NCBI GenBank assembly: GCA_937897265.1
Contig: CALCPT010000025.1
Span: 1-10,052, forward strand
DNA from: an uncultured Alcaligenaceae bacterium
Lineage (GTDB): Bacteria; Pseudomonadota; Gammaproteobacteria; Burkholderiales; Burkholderiaceae_B
Length of the DNA: 10,052 nt
Direction of reading: 5' to 3'
The notes under the pieces are model-generated. The model saw only the letters and a program-made list of their open reading frames with translations, had not been told where the DNA came from and made no database searches. Both the position numbers and the translations under genes were made by a program. Of this stretch, positions 1 to 6,162 are shown piece by piece (the stretch's first letter is position 1; every line of letters starts with the position of its first letter).

Positions 1-352
1 AGACCAGGCGCTAACTCTAGCCGCTGGGTTCAAGTTGTTGGTCACTGAAGTGCAGGGCGTTGATCCCAAAGATTTACGTTCGATGGTTGATCAACTCAAA
101 GATCGTCTGAAATCTGCCGTCGTGTTGCTGGCTGCGCGTTCGGCCGATGGCAAAATTAGTTTGGTGGGTGGCGTCACTGCGGATTTGTCAGGCAAGATCA
201 AAGCCGGCGATTTGGTTGGTTTTGTGGCGACTCAGGTTGGTGGCAAAGGCGGTGGGCGTCCTGACATGGCGATGGGCGGTGGTACCGATTTAGCAGCCCT
301 GCCCGGCGCGTTGGCCAGCGTGAAAGCGTGGGCTGAGTCGCGTACGATGTAA
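1..352 (+). CDS. alaS: Alanyl-tRNA synthetase, C-terminal end (partial)
   Basis: This is the 3' end of a gene that enters from the left edge. The frame is open from base 2 (D-Q-A-L-T-L-A-A-G) to a TAA at 350-352, leaving about 116 residues. AlaRS attaches alanine to tRNA-Ala in the cytoplasm. Only the C-terminal part (DHHA1/C-Ala region) is seen here. Its signature is the glycine-rich stretch [15 protein letters not shown] near the end, a well-known feature of AlaRS C-termini, preceded by an alternating strand/helix pattern ([19 protein letters not shown]). The catalytic and editing domains lie outside the window. The stop codon is followed within 8 bases by the tusA-like start, so the two are probably co-transcribed. 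The alternative of a stand-alone DHHA1-domain protein cannot be excluded from the fragment, but the C-Ala glycine motif makes alaS much more likely. Confidence 0.93.
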   Translation, partial: DQALTLAAGFKLLVTEVQGVDPKDLRSMVDQLKDRLKSAVVLLAARSADGKISLVGGVTADLSGKIKAGDLVGFVATQVGGKGGGRPDMAMGGGTDLAALPGALASVKAWAESRTM

Positions 353-360
353 GGTTCACC

Positions 361-639
361 ATGACAGACTCTACCTCGGGCAGCACCCCAGAGTTTCAAC
401 ACACCGTTGACGCGGTGGGGCTAGCTTGCCCGCTGCCCATTTTGCGGGCGAAAAAGGCACTTGCCACAATCTTGCCAGGCGAGGTCTTACGTGTGATCAC
501 GACTGATCGCGGCGCGGTTCGCGATTTTCAGGCCTTTTGCCGGCAAACCGGTAATGAGTTGTTGATTCAAGTCGATGAGGTTGAGCGAGTCACGCATTAT
601 CTGAAACGGCGCCTAAAGCCAGTTGCGACGACAGCTTAG
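361..639 (+). CDS. tusA: TusA/SirA-family sulfurtransferase
   Basis: A 92-residue cytoplasmic protein of the TusA (SirA/YeeD/DUF2892-free) sulfur-carrier family. The family signature GLACPLPILRAKKAL is at residues 20-34, with the persulfide-carrying cysteine at C23 in the CPxP motif. A typical TusA core follows (GEVLRVITTDRGAVRDF, then a second strand ending ELLIQV). E. coli TusA is 81 residues; the extra length here is a polar N-terminal tail of about 12 residues. TusA passes sulfur from cysteine desulfurase toward 2-thiouridine in tRNA wobble positions, but relatives serve molybdenum cofactor or sulfur-oxidation pathways. The exact role is therefore inferred and the symbol is tentative. The start ATG is 8 bases after the alaS stop, and the Shine-Dalgarno-like TAAGG (350-354) overlaps that stop, suggesting translational coupling. 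Linkage to alaS fits a tRNA-related job. Confidence 0.88.
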   Translation: MTDSTSGSTPEFQHTVDAVGLACPLPILRAKKALATILPGEVLRVITTDRGAVRDFQAFCRQTGNELLIQVDEVERVTHYLKRRLKPVATTA

Positions 640-651
640 TCCTTCTGACAG

Positions 652-745
652 AAATCGCGGGCAATAACCCCCTAGTTCGCCGATAAAAATCGCAGGCGAT
701 AACCCCCTAGGCTGTTGCCAAAAGTCGTCGGCGAAGCACCCCTAG
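652..745 (+). repeat. Three degenerate repeats with 35-bp period upstream of rpsP
   Basis: Three related units lie at about 652-675, 687-710 and 721-745. Each starts with an A-run followed by TCG-like sequence, then GGC-rA-A, and ends in (C)CCCCTAG. The last base of CCCCTAG falls at 675, 710 and 745, so the spacing is exactly 35 bases twice. Units 1 and 2 match at about 22 of 24 positions; unit 3 is more diverged. The 11 bases between units differ. They sit in the non-coding gap 640-805 between the tusA-like gene and rpsP, directly before the promoter. CTAG is generally rare in proteobacterial DNA, which makes its regular recurrence stand out. The function is unknown; a regulator-binding array or simple tandem duplication are both possible. 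Confidence 0.75.
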
Positions 746-765
746 TTTTTTGAGAAAAGGGTGCT
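735..765 (+). promoter_or_regulatory. Inverted repeat abutting the rpsP -10 element
   Basis: AGCACCC (735-741) and GGGTGCT (759-765) are perfect 7-bp inverted arms. Inside them TTTT (746-749) can pair with AAAA (755-758), leaving CTAG (742-745) bulged and a TTGAG loop. The left arm lies inside the third 35-bp repeat unit, and the right arm ends on the first T of the candidate -10 hexamer. It has no following T-run, so it does not look like an intrinsic terminator for the upstream gene. Its position, where a -35 element would lie, suggests an operator or simply a chance structure. Confidence 0.45.
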
Positions 766-770
766 ATACT
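762..770 (+). promoter_or_regulatory. Extended -10 promoter for rpsP-rimM-trmD
   Basis: TGCTATACT at 762-770 combines the TGn extension with TATACT, one mismatch from TATAAT. It lies 35 bases before the rpsP ATG and about 24 bases before the ribosome binding site AAGG (794-797). No good -35 hexamer is present at 16-18 bp upstream, where the sequence is an inverted repeat and T-run. This is consistent with an extended -10 promoter that needs little -35 contact. Confidence 0.6.
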
Positions 771-805
771 GCTAGACTTTCCTGAACATTTTCAAGGTAT
801 TACCT

Positions 806-1066
806 ATGGTCGTGATTCGCCTGGCCCGTGGCGGCTCCAAGAAGCGTCCTTTTTACAACCTCGTAGCGACCGATTCTCGTGATCGCCGTGATGGTCGTTT
901 TATTGAGCGCGTTGGTTTTTATAACCCCGTTGCCAATGCAAACGAAGAGCGTCTGCGTATCGCGCTTGACCGCGTCAGTCACTGGACTGGTGTTGGTGCT
1001 CAGTTGTCTCCAGCGGTTGCCCGCTTGGTTAAAGACTTCTCTGCCAAAGTCGCGACAGCGGCTTAA
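806..1066 (+). CDS. rpsP: Small-subunit ribosomal protein bS16
   Basis: An 86-residue protein with the typical S16 start [20 protein letters not shown], followed by [21 protein letters not shown], a near-diagnostic family pattern. Next come the [23 protein letters not shown] segment that ends the S16 fold and a short alanine-rich tail. bS16 binds 16S rRNA in the 5'/central body and is needed for 30S assembly. Length is normal for the family (about 80-90). The ATG is 8 bases after AAGG (794-797). It is the first gene of the conserved rpsP-rimM-trmD operon, and its stop is only 3 bases from the rimM ATG, which indicates coupled translation. Expression is probably driven by the extended -10 promoter at 762-770. 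Confidence 0.98.
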   Translation: MVVIRLARGGSKKRPFYNLVATDSRDRRDGRFIERVGFYNPVANANEERLRIALDRVSHWTGVGAQLSPAVARLVKDFSAKVATAA

Positions 1067-1069
1067 TTG

Positions 1070-1666
1070 ATGGCTGTTGATGGCGCCGCAACAGCGCCAG
1101 ATGATCTGATCGAACTAGGTCGGATCATTGCAGCCTATGGTGTGCGCGGTTGGGTCAAGATTCAGCCGCATTCTGCTCAAGGTACTGTACTTCGCGCTGC
1201 ACCCGTGTGGTGGTTAGTCGCGCCTGTTGCGCCGTTGGCTAAGCCTAGCGCTCCAGTGCCCCATAAGGTCAAACAAGTGCGCCCTCAGGGCTCAACGGTT
1301 GTTGCTGATCTTGAAGGTGTTGGCGAGCGTGACTTGGCTGAAAGTTTGCGCGGCTATACCGTCCTTGTATCGCGGCAACACTTTCCTAAAGCTCAAACAG
1401 ACGAGTTCTACTGGGTTGACCTGGTGGGGTGTCAGGTGTTTGGCGAAGAGGGTTTGCTTGGTGTGGTGCACGAGGTCGTTGATAACGGCGCCCACGCGCT
1501 TCTCAAAGTGCATCGTCTGCAAGCACAAGAGGGTGCAGAACCACTCGCGTTGCTTGACGCAAAGGGTAAGCCGCAAGAAACACTCGTGCCTTTTGTGGCC
1601 GCTCACGTACAGCATGTTGATATCGCGGCGCGTCGAATCGATACCGATTGGCCCGTAGATTTTTAG
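1070..1666 (+). CDS. rimM: Ribosome maturation factor RimM
   Basis: A 198-residue cytoplasmic factor that binds S19 and helps mature the 30S head. The N-terminal RimM domain begins with [16 protein letters not shown] (residues 16-31), the family hallmark, and runs to about residue 105. The C-terminal PRC-barrel domain begins with [13 protein letters not shown] (111-123) and ends with the conserved TLVPFV and IDTDWPVDF strands. E. coli RimM is 182 residues. The extra length here is mostly a loop in the N-terminal domain rich in Pro, Ala and Val (around residues 45-62). The ATG at 1070 is preferred over the in-frame TTG directly before it (1067). No strong Shine-Dalgarno is visible, which fits coupling to rpsP, whose stop is 3 bases upstream. 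The trmD start follows 10 bases after the stop. Confidence 0.97.
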   Translation: MAVDGAATAPDDLIELGRIIAAYGVRGWVKIQPHSAQGTVLRAAPVWWLVAPVAPLAKPSAPVPHKVKQVRPQGSTVVADLEGVGERDLAESLRGYTVLVSRQHFPKAQTDEFYWVDLVGCQVFGEEGLLGVVHEVVDNGAHALLKVHRLQAQEGAEPLALLDAKGKPQETLVPFVAAHVQHVDIAARRIDTDWPVDF

Positions 1667-1676
1667 AATCGCTGCA

Positions 1677-2465
1677 ATGCGAATCGATCTCGTCACCCTG
1701 TTTCCTGAAATGTTTAGCGTGGTGCGTGACCTTGGTGTGACGGGGCGCGCGCACGGCAATCAACTTTGGTCGTTGCATACTCATTGCCCGCGTGATTACA
1801 CCGAAGATGTGCACCGCACGGTAGACGATCGCCCCTATGGCGGTGGGCCCGGCATGGTCATGATGGCCGAACCTTTAACGCGCGCGCTCTCAGCGATTCG
1901 TACTCAGCGCGCTACGCAAGAACAAGCAACGCAAGAACAAGTAACGCAAGAACAAGCCCCCGTGGTGTTGCTCTCGCCAATTGGTAAACCCTTTGATCAA
2001 GCCCAGGCAAAACGTCTGGCTCAGTCTTCAGGCGCAATCTTTATCTGTGGTCGTTACGAAGGTGTTGATCAACGATTTATTGATCAGCACGTAGACGAGC
2101 AGTGGTCGCTTGGTGATTTTGTGTTGTCGGGCGGCGAGATCGCTGCCTTAGCGATGATCGATGCTGCAGTTCGCTTGTTACCGGGCGCCCTGAACCACGG
2201 ACAATCGTCGGCACAAGACTCTTTTCAAGACTCTTTGTCGGGCTTGTTAGATAGCCCGCACTACACGCGCCCAGAAAACTTAAACGGCCAAACCGTACCA
2301 GCGGTGTTGCTGTCGGGCAATCACGCAAACATTGCGCGCTGGCGGCGCGAGCAATCGCTGGCCATCACGCTTGCTAACCGGCCAGACCTGCTTGAGCAGG
2401 CGCGCGCTCGCGGCTTGTTGACCAAGGCCGACGAACGATATTTGTTAACGTTGAACGCATCTTAG
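1677..2465 (+). CDS. trmD: tRNA (guanine-37-N1)-methyltransferase TrmD
   Basis: A 262-residue SPOUT-class enzyme that methylates N1 of G37 next to the anticodon using S-adenosylmethionine and prevents +1 frameshifting. Motifs in order: LFPEMF (8-13), [18 protein letters not shown] (46-63), LSPIG (99-103), [11 protein letters not shown] (123-133), [12 protein letters not shown] (143-154), R166, D181-S-F and HYTRPE (195-200). These form the trefoil-knot cofactor pocket and active site. D181 lines up with E. coli catalytic D169 and R166 with R154. Two oddities make it longer than usual. A three-fold (A/V)TQEQ repeat at 79-93 sits in the loop before [14 protein letters not shown] tandem duplication at 180-187 covers the catalytic aspartate. 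LSPIG replaces the more common LSPQG. The start ATG has no clear Shine-Dalgarno and probably depends on coupling to rimM. The rplS gene that usually follows is absent. Confidence 0.96.
   Translation: MRIDLVTLFPEMFSVVRDLGVTGRAHGNQLWSLHTHCPRDYTEDVHRTVDDRPYGGGPGMVMMAEPLTRALSAIRTQRATQEQATQEQVTQEQAPVVLLSPIGKPFDQAQAKRLAQSSGAIFICGRYEGVDQRFIDQHVDEQWSLGDFVLSGGEIAALAMIDAAVRLLPGALNHGQSSAQDSFQDSLSGLLDSPHYTRPENLNGQTVPAVLLSGNHANIARWRREQSLAITLANRPDLLEQARARGLLTKADERYLLTLNAS
1911..1955 (+). repeat. 15-bp tandem repeat x3 inside trmD
   Basis: Three contiguous 15-bp units (1911-1925, 1926-1940, 1941-1955) share ACGCAAGAACAA and differ only in the first codon region (GCT, GCA, GTA). They are in frame and encode [15 protein letters not shown] at TrmD residues 79-93. 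The near-identity at DNA level, including identical codons for TQEQ, points to recent slippage-type expansion. The position corresponds to a solvent-exposed loop of variable sequence in E. coli TrmD (AAKAAAGEG region). Confidence 0.9.
2214..2237 (+). repeat. 12-bp tandem duplication at TrmD catalytic aspartate
   Basis: CAAGACTCTTTT (2214-2225) is followed at once by CAAGACTCTTTG (2226-2237), identical except for the last base. In frame they encode QDSF and QDSL, residues 180-187. The first copy carries the aspartate that aligns with E. coli TrmD D169. From that aspartate to the HYTRP motif there are 3 more residues than in E. coli, consistent with a local duplication. Confidence 0.9.
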
Positions 2466-2487
2466 CTGCTTGTTCTGGTTGCGCTGC

Positions 2488-2523
2488 TTAGCACTCAACT
2501 TAGCACTCAACGTAGCACTCAAC
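2488..2523 (+). repeat. 12-bp tandem repeat x3 downstream of trmD
   Basis: TTAGCACTCAAC occurs at 2488-2499 and 2500-2511, and GTAGCACTCAAC at 2512-2523: three contiguous units with one mismatch. It starts 22 bases after the trmD stop. The unit length is a multiple of three and, read in the trmD frame past the stop, encodes repeating LSTQ/RSTQ. Confidence 0.9.
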
Positions 2524-2591
2524 TCAGCTCGCTAAGAGCCTTATTTGAGATGACAGCGGAGGCGAACTGTCGGCAGACGCGTTCATCAGTC

Positions 2592-2632
2592 GGTTCAACG
2601 CGCTGCTAAATCTTAGCGTCGCGCGTTGAACT
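2592..2632 (-). terminator. Strong hairpin just downstream of valS (possible terminator or 3' stabiliser)
   Basis: GTTCAACGCGC (2593-2603) and GCGCGTTGAAC (2621-2631) form an 11-bp perfect stem, extendable by one G-T pair. An inner 5-bp stem, GCTAA (2605-2609) with TTAGC (2613-2617), closes a 3-base loop, with a small internal loop between them. It begins about 10 bases past the valS stop in the valS direction. No T-run follows on either strand, so it is not a textbook intrinsic terminator. It may act with other factors, protect the 3' end, or block convergent transcription. Confidence 0.5.
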
Positions 2633-2641
2633 CCGCGTGCG

Positions 2642-5536
2642 TTACCCCAGCTTGGCGCGTTGCGCCTGCACTTGCTTGAGTGTGTCGCCAAACTGTTCAA
2701 CACGTTGCTTTTCTTGCTCAACCACCGCAGCGGGTGCGCGTGCAACGAACGATTCGTTTGTCAGCTTTGCTTGGGCTTTAGCAATTTCACCAGATAGACG
2801 TGCGATCTCTTTGTCTAGGCGCGCGCGTTCGGCTGCGACATCGATTTCGACCTTCAGCATCAGGTGGGTATCACCCACCACTTGTACGGGCGAGCCATCG
2901 TCTGGCAATTCAGTGACAACTTCAACGCCTGAGAGCTTGGCTAACGCTGCCACATAGGCAGCGTGCTCGGTCAGCATTGCTTGGGGGCCTTTGGCAATCA
3001 GTGGCACGCGTGCAGCGGGCGACAAATTCATTTCGCCACGCAAGGCTCTGACTGCTTCAATTTGACCTTTTAACAACGCCACGCGTGCAGTCGCCTCAGG
3101 GTCGACGGCTTCAAGGTTTGGCTGTGGAAACGGCTGAATCGAGATGCTGGTGACATCAGTTGCAACGCGCTTGCCCGCCACTAGCGACACCTTTTGCCAG
3201 AGCTCTTCGGTGATGAAAGGCATGATCGGGTGCAGCAGGCGCAGTACCGCCTCAAGCACCCGAATCAAGGTACGACGCGTGGCGCGTTGTTGCTCGGGCG
3301 TACCGGTTTGAATTTGCACTTTCGCAAGCTCTAGATACCAGTCGCAGTACTCGTCCCAGACAAAGTGATACAGAGCATTTGAAATATTGTCGAAGCGATA
3401 ATCTGCAAACCCTTTACCGACCTCTTGCTCGAGCAGTTGCAGCTCGCTGATGATCCAGCGGTCAACAAAACTTTGTGCCGAGGTGTCTGTTGCTGCGGCC
3501 AACTCTTGACCCTCGGTGTTCATCAAGACAAAACGCGTGGCGTTCCAGAGCTTATTGCAAAAATTGCGATAGCCTTCGCAGCGTTTCAGATCAAAATTGA
3601 TGTTGCGTCCGAGGCTGGCGTAAGCAGCCATGGTAAAACGCAGTGCGTCTGTGCCAAAGGCTGGGATCCCGTCGGGAAACTGTTTGCGAGTCGTTTTTTC
3701 AATGGCGCCTGCTTGCTTGGGGTTCATCAAGCCGTAGGTGCGTTTGCCTACCAAGGTTTCGAGATCGACCCCATCAATCAAATCAACTGGGTCAAGCGTG
3801 TTGCCCTTTGATTTGCTCATTTTTTGGCCTTCGGCGTCGCGAATCAAGCCATGCACGTAAACATGTTTGAAGGGGACTTGACCGGTCAGGTGAGTGGTCA
3901 TCATGACCATGCGCGCGACCCAAAAAAAGATAATGTCAAAGCCGGTGACCAACACGCTCGAAGGCAAATAACGCGCGTAGTCGGCGGTTTGCTCGGGCCA
4001 ACCCATCGTGGTGAAGGGCACCAGCGCCGACGAGAACCAGGTGTCAAGCACGTCTGGGTCGCGTGTCACCGGGCCAGTGACGCCCGCTGCCGCAGCCTGG
4101 CTCAGCGCCTCAGCCTCGGTATGGGCAACAAACACTTGACCATCGGCCGCGTACCAGGCCGGGATCTGATGCCCCCACCATAATTGACGCGAAATGCACC
4201 AGTCTTGAATGTTTTCAAGCCATTGGTTGTAGGTGGTTGTCCAGTTTGATGGATAGAACTGCACGTCACCTTTCGCGACCACCTCAAGTGCGACTTCGGT
4301 GATGCTTTTGCCTGGGTGCAGCGTGTCGGCCGGTGCGGGCTTGCTCATTGCCACAAACCATTGGTCGGTCAGCATGGGCTCAAGCACAGCACCGCTACGG
4401 TCACCCCGTGGCTGCATCATTTTGTGCGCTTCAACCTTGACCAAAAATCCTTGTTGCTCAAGTTCGGCGACAACGGCCTTGCGGGCATCGAAACGATCCA
4501 TCCCTTGAAATTGGGCTGGGGCTTGATCACTGACCTTGGCGTCAAGCGTAAAAATCACAATCAAGGGCAAGCCATGACGCATCGCGCAGGCGTAGTCGTT
4601 AAAGTCGTGGGCGCCTGTGATTTTGACGCAGCCGGTACCAAAGGCTTGGTCTACAAAGTTATCGGCAATGATTGGAATCTGGCGGTTGCACAAAGGCAGG
4701 TCGACCATTTTGCCGATCAGGTGCTTGTAGCGTTCGTCGTCGGGGTGCACGCATAGCGCGCCATCGGCCAGCATGGTCTCGGGGCGAGTGGTGGCAATTG
4801 TCATGCCCGACAGCGTTTGTACCGTACCGTCAGCTTGCGTGACGGTTTGCGGGCCGTCGACAAAGGGGTACTGGATGTGCCATAGATGCCCCTCGGTTTC
4901 GACCGCTTGCACTTCAAGGTCAGACACCGCGGTCATCAGCTTGGGGTCCCAGTTCACCAAACGCTTACCGCGATAGATCAGACCCTGCTTGTGCAGGCGC
5001 ACAAAGGTTTCAACTACGCCCTCTGACATTTGGGCATCCATCGTGAAGTACTCACGAGGCCAGTCGGCCGAGGCACCCAAGCGGCGCACCTGGCTGGTGA
5101 TGGTGTTGCCTGAGACTTCTTTCCACTCCCAGACTTTTTTAATGAAATTTTCGCGACCGAGGTCGTGGCGCGATACCTTCTGCGCATCGAGCTGACGCTC
5201 AACCACGATTTGAGTCGCGATACCTGCGTGATCCGTACCTGGCACAAACACCGTGTCGCAGCCCAACATGCGGTGGTAGCGGATCAGGCCATCCATGATC
5301 GTTTGATTAAACGCGTGCCCCATATGCAGGGTGCCCGTCACATTTGGCGGTGGAAACTGAATCGCGTAGGCGGGTGCCTGAGTCGCGGCCGTAGCGCCAG
5401 GCGCAGTCGCTTGAACATGCTGGCCAGCGGCAAAATAACCTCGGCGCTCCCATTCGGGATACCAACGGGCTTCGATCTCGGCTGGTTCGAAGCTTTTTGA
5501 GAGATCCACATCTGGCAGTGGGTTGGGTTGGTTCAT
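2642..5536 (-). CDS. valS: Valyl-tRNA synthetase
   Basis: A 964-residue class I synthetase that attaches valine to tRNA-Val in the cytoplasm and edits mischarged threonine. Motifs: [16 protein letters not shown] with the HIGH-type HMGH at residues 71-74; [12 protein letters not shown] shortly after; the CP1 editing-domain signature TTRPET at 249-254; [17 protein letters not shown] in the second half of the Rossmann fold; and KMSKS at 572-576. An anticodon-binding helical domain follows ([13 protein letters not shown]). The last ~75 residues form the ValRS C-terminal coiled coil ([13 protein letters not shown] through [11 protein letters not shown]). Length agrees with E. coli (951). An Ala/Thr/Gln/Pro-rich stretch around residues 40-56 just before the first catalytic motif is longer than in E. 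coli. The ATG at 5536 is chosen over an in-frame TTG four codons upstream because GCGGAA lies at a suitable distance and the family starts near here. It is transcribed alone, convergent with trmD and divergent from ndk. Confidence 0.98.
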   Translation of the reverse strand: MNQPNPLPDVDLSKSFEPAEIEARWYPEWERRGYFAAGQHVQATAPGATAATQAPAYAIQFPPPNVTGTLHMGHAFNQTIMDGLIRYHRMLGCDTVFVPGTDHAGIATQIVVERQLDAQKVSRHDLGRENFIKKVWEWKEVSGNTITSQVRRLGASADWPREYFTMDAQMSEGVVETFVRLHKQGLIYRGKRLVNWDPKLMTAVSDLEVQAVETEGHLWHIQYPFVDGPQTVTQADGTVQTLSGMTIATTRPETMLADGALCVHPDDERYKHLIGKMVDLPLCNRQIPIIADNFVDQAFGTGCVKITGAHDFNDYACAMRHGLPLIVIFTLDAKVSDQAPAQFQGMDRFDARKAVVAELEQQGFLVKVEAHKMMQPRGDRSGAVLEPMLTDQWFVAMSKPAPADTLHPGKSITEVALEVVAKGDVQFYPSNWTTTYNQWLENIQDWCISRQLWWGHQIPAWYAADGQVFVAHTEAEALSQAAAAGVTGPVTRDPDVLDTWFSSALVPFTTMGWPEQTADYARYLPSSVLVTGFDIIFFWVARMVMMTTHLTGQVPFKHVYVHGLIRDAEGQKMSKSKGNTLDPVDLIDGVDLETLVGKRTYGLMNPKQAGAIEKTTRKQFPDGIPAFGTDALRFTMAAYASLGRNINFDLKRCEGYRNFCNKLWNATRFVLMNTEGQELAAATDTSAQSFVDRWIISELQLLEQEVGKGFADYRFDNISNALYHFVWDEYCDWYLELAKVQIQTGTPEQQRATRRTLIRVLEAVLRLLHPIMPFITEELWQKVSLVAGKRVATDVTSISIQPFPQPNLEAVDPEATARVALLKGQIEAVRALRGEMNLSPAARVPLIAKGPQAMLTEHAAYVAALAKLSGVEVVTELPDDGSPVQVVGDTHLMLKVEIDVAAERARLDKEIARLSGEIAKAQAKLTNESFVARAPAAVVEQEKQRVEQFGDTLKQVQAQRAKLG

Positions 5537-5607
5537 AGTGTTCCGCAAGTGTTAGGCAGTGCGCCAAGCTTAAGGTCAGGTTGGCAAAAGTTCAGTTCAA
5601 GCCCGCT

Positions 5608-5613
5608 ATTTTA
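5608..5613 (-). promoter_or_regulatory. Candidate -10 element for valS
   Basis: On the minus strand TAAAAT (5613 to 5608) is one mismatch from TATAAT and lies about 70 bases before the valS ATG. No convincing -35 hexamer is found 16-18 bp upstream, so this is a weak call based on one hexamer. Confidence 0.3.
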
Positions 5614-5636
5614 GGATGTTGTCGAGTTTAGTGCCG

Positions 5637-5645
5637 TGGTAGAAT
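5637..5645 (+). promoter_or_regulatory. Extended -10 promoter for ndk
   Basis: TGGTAGAAT (5637-5645) has the TGn extension and TAGAAT hexamer. A TTGTCG hexamer at 5619-5624 could serve as -35 with a short 15-bp spacer. The element leaves a 5' leader of about 55 bases before the ndk ATG. It is arranged like the rpsP promoter of this window (extended -10, weak -35). It probably drives ndk and, by read-through, rlmN-rodZ-like-ispG-hisS. Confidence 0.5.
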
Positions 5646-5706
5646 ATCGGGTTACGGTGGGCGTAAGCAAAGTCCCTGTTTTTATTGAGAAATCTTGGAG
5701 TTTTAC

Positions 5707-6132
5707 ATGTCTGTCGAACGTACCCTATCGATTATTAAGCCCGATGCTGTTGCAAAGAACGTTATCGGTCAAATTGTTTCGCGCTTTGAAGCCAAAGGCT
5801 TGAAAGTCATTGCAGCGCGTCTGATTCAGTTGTCACGTGCTGATGCCGAGCGTTTTTACGCTGTGCACAGCGCACGTCCTTTCTTCAAAGATCTGGTCGA
5901 TTTCATGATTTCGGGCCCGGTTTTCGTGCAAGCCCTTGAAGGCGAAAACGCCATTCAAACCAATCGCGACCTGATGGGCGCCACCGATCCTAAAAAAGCA
6001 GAAAAAGGCACGATCCGTGCAGATTTCGCCGACAGTATCGATGCCAACGCAGTGCACGGCTCTGACGCGCCTGAAACTGCAGCTGTCGAAATCGCGTTTT
6101 TCTTTCCTGAAATTAACATCCACAGCCGTTAA
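5707..6132 (+). CDS. ndk: Nucleoside diphosphate kinase
   Basis: A 141-residue cytoplasmic enzyme that moves the gamma phosphate from ATP to other (d)NDPs through a phosphohistidine. It begins [18 protein letters not shown], which contains K11-P-D of the nucleotide site. The RPFFKDLV segment starts at R57, followed by [21 protein letters not shown] and the active-site signature NAVHGSD with the phosphorylated histidine at H117. It ends in the usual EIAFFFPE. Length equals the bacterial norm (about 143). The ATG at 5707 is used rather than the TTG at 5695, because GGAG (5697-5700) sits 6 bases before it and MSVERT is the normal N-terminus. No terminator is visible in the 30 bases before rlmN, and the ndk-rlmN pairing is common in proteobacteria. 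Confidence 0.98.
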   Translation: MSVERTLSIIKPDAVAKNVIGQIVSRFEAKGLKVIAARLIQLSRADAERFYAVHSARPFFKDLVDFMISGPVFVQALEGENAIQTNRDLMGATDPKKAEKGTIRADFADSIDANAVHGSDAPETAAVEIAFFFPEINIHSR

Positions 6133-6162
6133 TTCGGTTGATTAAAAAGTGGCTTGCTCTGC

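Larger units (their letters stand above)
2466..2641. other. Convergent intergenic region between trmD and valS
   Basis: 176 bases without a recognisable gene. It holds the 12-bp tandem repeat at 2488-2523, a weak nested dyad (CTCAA 2518-2522 with TTGAG 2545-2549 around GCTC 2527-2530 with GAGC 2536-2539), and the strong hairpin at 2592-2632. The weak dyad is followed by no real T-run, so it is only a poor terminator candidate for the rpsP operon. The trmD reading frame stays open after the TAG for 47 codons, until TAA at 2607-2609, but the encoded sequence resembles no domain I know. The rplS gene commonly found here in other proteobacteria is missing. Confidence 0.7.

Noticed and set aside
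643..653. TTCTGACAGAA palindrome after the tusA-like gene as a terminator
   Set aside because: The arms leave a one-base loop, which cannot form a hairpin, and no T-run follows.
652..745. Possible CRISPR array because of regularly spaced repeats
   Set aside because: Only three units, degenerate, with about 11-bp variable gaps; real spacers are usually 26-50 bp and repeats nearly identical. No cas genes nearby.
1292..1759. 155-codon minus-strand open frame opposite rimM/trmD
   Set aside because: It crosses the rimM-trmD junction antisense to two conserved genes; the protein is low in recognisable pattern and has no supporting start signal.
4316..4756. 146-codon plus-strand open frame inside valS
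   Set aside because: Complementary to the well-conserved ValRS editing region; no domain match and no operon context.
6133..6162. Possible promoter or terminator between ndk and rlmN
   Set aside because: The 30-base gap shows no hairpin with T-run and no convincing -10/-35 pair; read-through from ndk is simpler.
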